DNA of 64,000 bases from Brockia lithotrophica (lineage in GTDB: Bacteria > Bacillota > Bacilli > Thermicanales > DSM-22653), in NCBI GenBank assembly GCA_003050565.1, contig PEBW01000002.1:62001-126000 (forward strand), in the 5' to 3' direction. The notes beneath the pieces were generated by a model. That model saw only the letters and a list, made by a program, of their open reading frames with translations, searched no databases and was not told the DNA's origin. Shown here piece after piece: positions 59,829 through 64,000 of the stretch (the stretch's first letter is position 1; the number at the start of each line of letters is the position of its first letter). A program made the translations under genes and the position numbers.

Positions 59829-61805
59829 TCAAAAAACCGTGCGGCGAAAGAGCCGCTCGAGGTCTTCGCGTCCGATGCGGACGATCGTCGGCCGCCCGTG
59901 GGGGCAGGTGTACGGCTCGGAACAGCGGAAGAGTTCGGCGAGCAGGCCGGACATCTCTTCCGGGGAGAGGCGCCGGTTGCCCTTGATCGCCGCCTTGCAC
60001 GCGCGGTCTTTGAGGAATTCGTCCAAAAACTCGAGGCGCCCGAGGCGCCCGCCCTCTCCGAGAAAGCGCTCGAGAAAGGCGAGAAACGTCTCTTCGTCGG
60101 CGAGCCAATCGGGGACGGCGCGCACGCGAAAGCGCCGCGGACCGAAGGGGGAGATGTCGATCCCCATCTCCCGCAGCGCTCCGAGCTGCGCCGCGAGCGC
60201 CTCCGCTTCGGACGCCGACCGTTCGAGCACCCAGGGGACGACGAGGAAGTGTACGGAGGGAGTTCCGTCGGCCGCGGCGCGGAGGAGCTTTTCGTACCGA
60301 ATCCGCTCCTGGGCCGCGTGCTGGTCGACGAGGTAGTACTCCCCTTCCCCCGCAGCGAGGATGTACGTGTCGAAAAGCTGGAGCAAGGGGACGGGCGGCG
60401 CGACTTCCGAAAGGCCCGCATCGTACTTCCCCCGAGGTTCCCTCGCGCGCGGCAGCTCCTCTCCACCTGCCGTGAGGTCTCCGACGACCGAGGAGACCTC
60501 CCAGCCGCCCGACGGGGAGGCCCCGCCTTCCGATCCGAGGCGTCGACCTTTTACCAGGAAGGCGAAAGGTCCGCGCAGACGGGAAGCGGGCTTCCCGGAC
60601 GGCCCGGTCGTCCCCGCGACGCCCGCGTCCGAGGTCTCTGCCCGAAAGGCCGAAGAGGCGGGCGCAACCGAGGAGGATCCGCGCGCCGCCGAAGGAAGGT
60701 CTTCGGGGGCTTCTGGAGGGAGATCTTCGGGGTATACCTTCCGCTTTGGGCCTTCGGCGTCGGCCGGGCCGGAACGGCCCCGCATGAGTTCGCCGAAGGC
60801 GAACGCGCGGTCTGCCCGGGCCAGAGCGCGGGACACCGCGTCGCGCAGCAGTCCGTAGAGGAGGTGTTCGTCGTCTTCTGCGAGACGCACCTCCCACTTG
60901 GCGGGGTGGACGTTGGGGTCGATGCGCTCGGGCGGCCCTTCGACGAAGAGGACGAAAGGGGGGCGGTGTTCGCGCAAAAGCCGCGTTCCGTACCCGTCGA
61001 GGACGGCCCTTTGCCAGGCGAAGGACCGGACCGGGCGGCCGTTTACGTTGAAGTACATGCGCCGCATGCGTTTCCGCGCCGCCGAAGGAACCCCCACGAG
61101 CCCCCACACCCGCCACGGGCCGCGCGCCTCCTCTACGGGGATCATCTCCCGTGCCGCCTCCGCCCCCGCAACGGAGGAAAAGGCGTGGAGGAGGATCCCG
61201 TCCCCGGGCGTGGCGAAGGCGAGGCGGTCGTCCCCGTACACCGCAAAGGCGACGTCCGGGCGGCTCAGGGCGAGGCGCTCGAGAACCTCGAGCAGGTGCG
61301 CTCCTTCGGCGACGAGGGAACGGACGAACTTGCGCCGCGCCGGCGTGTTGAAGAAGAGGTCGCGGACGACGACCTCCGTGCCCGGAGCGCGGGCTTCCTC
61401 GCCTCGGCCCACGACTTCTCCGCCTTCCACCGCGATCCACGAGGCCACGGGAGCGTAGGGCGTCCGGCTCGCGATGCGCACGCGCGCCACGGCCGCGATG
61501 CTCGGAAGAGCCTCCCCGCGGAAACCGAGGGTGGTCACGCGGGCGAGGTCCTCCGCGCGGGCGATCTTGCTCGTCGCGTGGCGCACGAACACCTGAGGCA
61601 AGTCTTCGGCGGAAATTCCCTCGCCGTCGTCGCGCACCCGGACGAGGGCAATCCCGCCCCCTTCGTACGCCACCACGACCCGCCGCGCTCCGGCGTCGAG
61701 GGAGTTTTCCACGAGCTCCTTGGCCACGGATGCCGGTCGTTCCACGACCTCCCCTGCGGCGATGTGTCCGATGACCTCCGGCGGAAGCACGCGTATCTTA
61801 CCCAC
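59829..61805 (-). CDS. mutL: DNA mismatch repair protein MutL
   Basis: Matchmaker ATPase and nicking endonuclease of mismatch repair. The 658-residue protein has the GHKL motifs IAAGEVVERPASVAKELVEN, DDGEGI, TLGFRGEALPSIA, and the C-terminal endonuclease motif DQHAAQERIRYE, plus ACKAAIKGNRRL and CPHGRPTIV, so it is a nicking-type MutL. The linker (about 345-470) is long and P/S/A-rich. GTG 61805 follows AAGGAGA; its first bases overlap the mutS stop (GTGGGTAA). Confidence 0.96.
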   Translation of the reverse strand: MGKIRVLPPEVIGHIAAGEVVERPASVAKELVENSLDAGARRVVVAYEGGGIALVRVRDDGEGISAEDLPQVFVRHATSKIARAEDLARVTTLGFRGEALPSIAAVARVRIASRTPYAPVASWIAVEGGEVVGRGEEARAPGTEVVVRDLFFNTPARRKFVRSLVAEGAHLLEVLERLALSRPDVAFAVYGDDRLAFATPGDGILLHAFSSVAGAEAAREMIPVEEARGPWRVWGLVGVPSAARKRMRRMYFNVNGRPVRSFAWQRAVLDGYGTRLLREHRPPFVLFVEGPPERIDPNVHPAKWEVRLAEDDEHLLYGLLRDAVSRALARADRAFAFGELMRGRSGPADAEGPKRKVYPEDLPPEAPEDLPSAARGSSSVAPASSAFRAETSDAGVAGTTGPSGKPASRLRGPFAFLVKGRRLGSEGGASPSGGWEVSSVVGDLTAGGEELPRAREPRGKYDAGLSEVAPPVPLLQLFDTYILAAGEGEYYLVDQHAAQERIRYEKLLRAAADGTPSVHFLVVPWVLERSASEAEALAAQLGALREMGIDISPFGPRRFRVRAVPDWLADEETFLAFLERFLGEGGRLGRLEFLDEFLKDRACKAAIKGNRRLSPEEMSGLLAELFRCSEPYTCPHGRPTIVRIGREDLERLFRRTVF

Positions 61806-64000
61806 GGCGGTCTCCTTCTTTCCTCGAGTCCTCGCCAAGGCCTCCGTCCTCGGCAGGTCCTCCGAACCCCGCAAGTGCGTCGAAGCGTTCCCGCAGACGA
61901 CGGCGCAGGGCGGCCAAGGTGTTCAGCGCCTGGATGGGAGTCATCCGGTCCACGTCGAGCTCCTCGATCTCCCGAAGGAAGGCAAGAAGTTCCCTCAGGG
62001 TGTGACGGTCGGAAAGCTCCGCGGGAGCGGCTCCGACGTCCAGATCCTCGGCCTCCCTTTCTTCCTCCCCGGTTTCCCCGGGGGGAAAGTCGAGGGGAAG
62101 GGTGAGCATCTCCACCGCAGCCCCCCTGCCGCCGTAGAGGCGGGCGAGGCGTTCTGCTCGCCGGATCACCTCTTCGGGAATTCCCGCGAGGCGGGCGACG
62201 TAGATTCCGTACGAACGGGAAGCGGCACCGCGGCGAAGCCGGCGCGTAAAGACTACGCCGTCCGCCCGTTCCTTGACCTCCAGATGCACGTTTCGCAGGC
62301 GCGGCAGGCGCCCTTCAAGCTCGGCGAGTTCGTGAAAGTGCGTGGAGATGAGGGCCTTAGCGCCGACACGGTCGTGGATGTACTCGATGGTCGCCTGGGC
62401 GATCGCCAGGCCGTCTTCCGTGGAGGTGCCGCGCCCGAGCTCGTCCACTAGGAGGAGGCTCTTGGACGTGGCCTCGAGGAGCATCGTACGCACTTCCTTC
62501 ATCTCCACCATGAACGTGCTGTCGCCCGCCGCGAGGTCGTCGCCGGCGCCGATGCGCGTAAAGATCCGGTCGACCACGGGAAGGCGCGCCGCCTCGGCGG
62601 GGACGAAGGAGCCCATCTGAAAGAGGAGCTGGATGAGGGCCACCTGGCGCATGTAGGTGCTCTTTCCGGCCATGTTCGGGCCCGTGATGAGGAGGACGCG
62701 CGCCTCATCGTCGAGGGAGGCGTCGTTGGGGACGAAGGCACCCGGAGGCATGAGCGCCTCGAGAACCGGGTGCCTCCCGGTGCGAACGAAGAGCGACCCG
62801 TCGGGAGAGATCTCCGGTTCGACGTATCCGCGGCGGTCGGCGACGGTGGCGAGCGCCTGAAAGACGTCGAGCTCCGCAAGTAATCCCGCGAGTTCGCGAA
62901 GGCGTGGCGCCGCTTCGAGAATCCGCCTCCGGACGTCCTCGAGGAGGACTGCCTCGCGGGCGCGGGCGCGCTCTTCGGCGGTGAGGATTTCTTCCTCCCA
63001 CCGCTTGAGTTCTTCCGTGTCGAACCTCTCGGCCCCGGCGAGCGTCTGCCGCCGGCGGTAGTGCGGGGGCACGAGGTGGAGGTTGGGGCGCGTGACCTCG
63101 ATGTAGTACCCAAAGACGCGGTTGTAGCCCACCTTGAGGGACCGAATCCCCGTCCGCCGGCGCTCTTCCTCTTCCAGGCGGGCGATGCGCGCCGTTCCCT
63201 CTTCCTGCAGGGCGCGCAGGCGGTCGAGCTCCGCGTCGTACCCTGCCCGGATCACGCCCCCATCGGAAAGGGAGAGGGGCGGATCGTCGACGAGGGCGCG
63301 TTCGAGGAGGGCGCGCAGGGCGTCCAAGAGGTCGAGGCGGCGCCAGGGGAGGAAGCGCTCGGGCAGGTCTTCCCCCGCCATGGATTCGAGGAGGAGGGCG
63401 CGGACGTGGGGGAGGGCGCGGAGGGTGTCGCGCAGGCGGGCGAGGTCCTTGCCCGTGGCCCCCCCGGCGTAGAGGCGCGCCAGGGGGCGTTCGATGTCGT
63501 ACGTGCGGGCGAGGAGCTCGCGCAGCCCCTCCCGCAAGAGGGGGAGGCGTTTCAAGGTGCGAACGGCCGCAAGCCGGGCCTTGATCTCCCCGGGATCGAC
63601 GAGAGGACGCTCGAGGAAGCGGCGCAGGAGGCGGCGCCCCATCGGCGTCCGCGTCTCGTCCAAGAGCCAGAGAAGGCTCCCCTCGTAAGAACGTCGGCGC
63701 TCGGTTTCAAAGAGCTCCAGACTCCGCCGCGTCGCCGCGTCGAGGACCATCGCGTCGCGGCGACGAAAGGCGACAAACGGGCGGAGGGGAAGGCGTGCGG
63801 CGCGGCTCACGCGCCGCACGTAGGCGACGAGATGACGCGCCGCTTCGAACCCGGGCGTACCCGGCGCGAGGGAGCGGAGGTAATCCTCTCCCGCTTCGGC
63901 AAGGCCCTCCCCTCCCGCCGCAGGTTCGACCGCCTTCTCCGCCCCGGTGACGTCCCCCTGCCAGAGGGTCGGAAAGGCGCCGAAGCGCCGAACCAAGGGC
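61798..64000 (-). CDS. mutS: DNA mismatch repair protein MutS, C-terminal part
   Basis: Mismatch-recognition ATPase; the N-terminal mismatch-binding domain with the Phe-x-Glu motif is beyond the right edge. Visible are the lever/clamp region and the ATPase domain: Walker A ITGPNMAGKSTYMRQVALI, MVEMKEVRTMLLEATSKSL, Walker B LLLVDELGRGTSTEDGLAIA and LISTHFHELAELEGRLP, then the dimerisation helices. A TTG at 63996 is only the first in-frame start triplet, not the true start. Stop overlaps the mutL start. Confidence 0.96.
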   Translation of the reverse strand, partial: PLVRRFGAFPTLWQGDVTGAEKAVEPAAGGEGLAEAGEDYLRSLAPGTPGFEAARHLVAYVRRVSRAARLPLRPFVAFRRRDAMVLDAATRRSLELFETERRRSYEGSLLWLLDETRTPMGRRLLRRFLERPLVDPGEIKARLAAVRTLKRLPLLREGLRELLARTYDIERPLARLYAGGATGKDLARLRDTLRALPHVRALLLESMAGEDLPERFLPWRRLDLLDALRALLERALVDDPPLSLSDGGVIRAGYDAELDRLRALQEEGTARIARLEEEERRRTGIRSLKVGYNRVFGYYIEVTRPNLHLVPPHYRRRQTLAGAERFDTEELKRWEEEILTAEERARAREAVLLEDVRRRILEAAPRLRELAGLLAELDVFQALATVADRRGYVEPEISPDGSLFVRTGRHPVLEALMPPGAFVPNDASLDDEARVLLITGPNMAGKSTYMRQVALIQLLFQMGSFVPAEAARLPVVDRIFTRIGAGDDLAAGDSTFMVEMKEVRTMLLEATSKSLLLVDELGRGTSTEDGLAIAQATIEYIHDRVGAKALISTHFHELAELEGRLPRLRNVHLEVKERADGVVFTRRLRRGAASRSYGIYVARLAGIPEEVIRRAERLARLYGGRGAAVEMLTLPLDFPPGETGEEEREAEDLDVGAAPAELSDRHTLRELLAFLREIEELDVDRMTPIQALNTLAALRRRLRERFDALAGFGGPAEDGGLGEDSRKEGDRRG

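Noticed and set aside
1-64000. tRNA, rRNA or CRISPR arrays
   Set aside because: No tRNA TPC-arm/acceptor pattern, no rRNA stretch and no regularly spaced identical repeats were seen.

Overview
The window is high-GC DNA (about two thirds G+C by eye, not counted) from a spore-forming member of the Firmicutes, most likely a deep-branching thermophilic relative of Bacillales such as the Hydrogenibacillus/Brockia type (an inference). Sporulation and germination genes (rsfA, a ger operon, spoIVA, a spoVIF-like gene, ypeB), spx, mecA, ylaN, mtrB (TRAP) and Bacillus-type gene orders point to Bacillales. The genes mqnA, ubiX and ubiA/mqnP indicate menaquinone synthesis by the futalosine route. GTG and TTG starts are common, and most start calls here rest on Shine-Dalgarno position.

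Layout. 1-2.5 kb: head of the division and cell-wall cluster on the minus strand (mraZ, rsmH, ftsL, truncated pbpB) behind a textbook MraZ operator. 2.6-9.4 kb: ahcY, a membrane protein, rsfA, spx, a divergent SufR-like Fe-S regulator, a CBS-pair protein, ftsW and an Asp23 protein. 9.5-13.9 kb: a tetracistronic germinant-receptor operon whose last gene is a 58-residue two-helix protein. 13.9-18 kb: ylaN, a TcaA-like membrane protein carrying half of a solute-binding domain, a rhomboid that has lost its catalytic residues, and a small unknown. 18-24.6 kb: argS, a YvlD-type protein and the NAD operon nadB-nadC-nadA. 24.5-29.4 kb: a YibE/F relic, an RCC1-repeat surface protein and a secreted propeller-phosphoesterase preceded by Pho-box-like repeats. 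29.4-40.3 kb: aroB, aroC, cheR, ndk, hepT, mqnA, ubiX, ubiA, menG, hepS, an unknown, mtrB and folE, the Bacillus folE-to-aroB block with futalosine genes inserted. 40.6-50.3 kb: spoIVA, small genes, gpsA, der, rpsA-like, cmk, ypeB and a zinc ribbon. 50.7-55.7 kb: terC, recX, an ABC importer and DUF1614. 55.7-64 kb: a small membrane protein, mecA, an unknown, hfq, a methyltransferase-MiaA fusion, mutL and mutS (cut by the window end).

How genes work together. HepS/HepT make the polyprenyl tail, AroB/AroC supply chorismate, MqnA commits chorismate to futalosine-dependent menaquinone, UbiX/UbiA-type enzymes decarboxylate and prenylate, and MenG methylates, so the 29-39 kb block is essentially a menaquinone supply unit. 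Cmk and the S1 protein overlap by four bases; Hfq, MiaA, MutL and MutS form the usual post-transcriptional and repair cluster.

Most notable: the methyltransferase-MiaA single reading frame, the adjacent pseudo-rhomboid and TcaA/solute-binding hybrid, the phosphate-responsive-looking phosphoesterase/RCC1 surface operon, two omega-RNA-like relics of IS200/IS605 elements without any tnpB, and the Ger operon with a D-type subunit that overlaps the terminator of its convergent neighbour.
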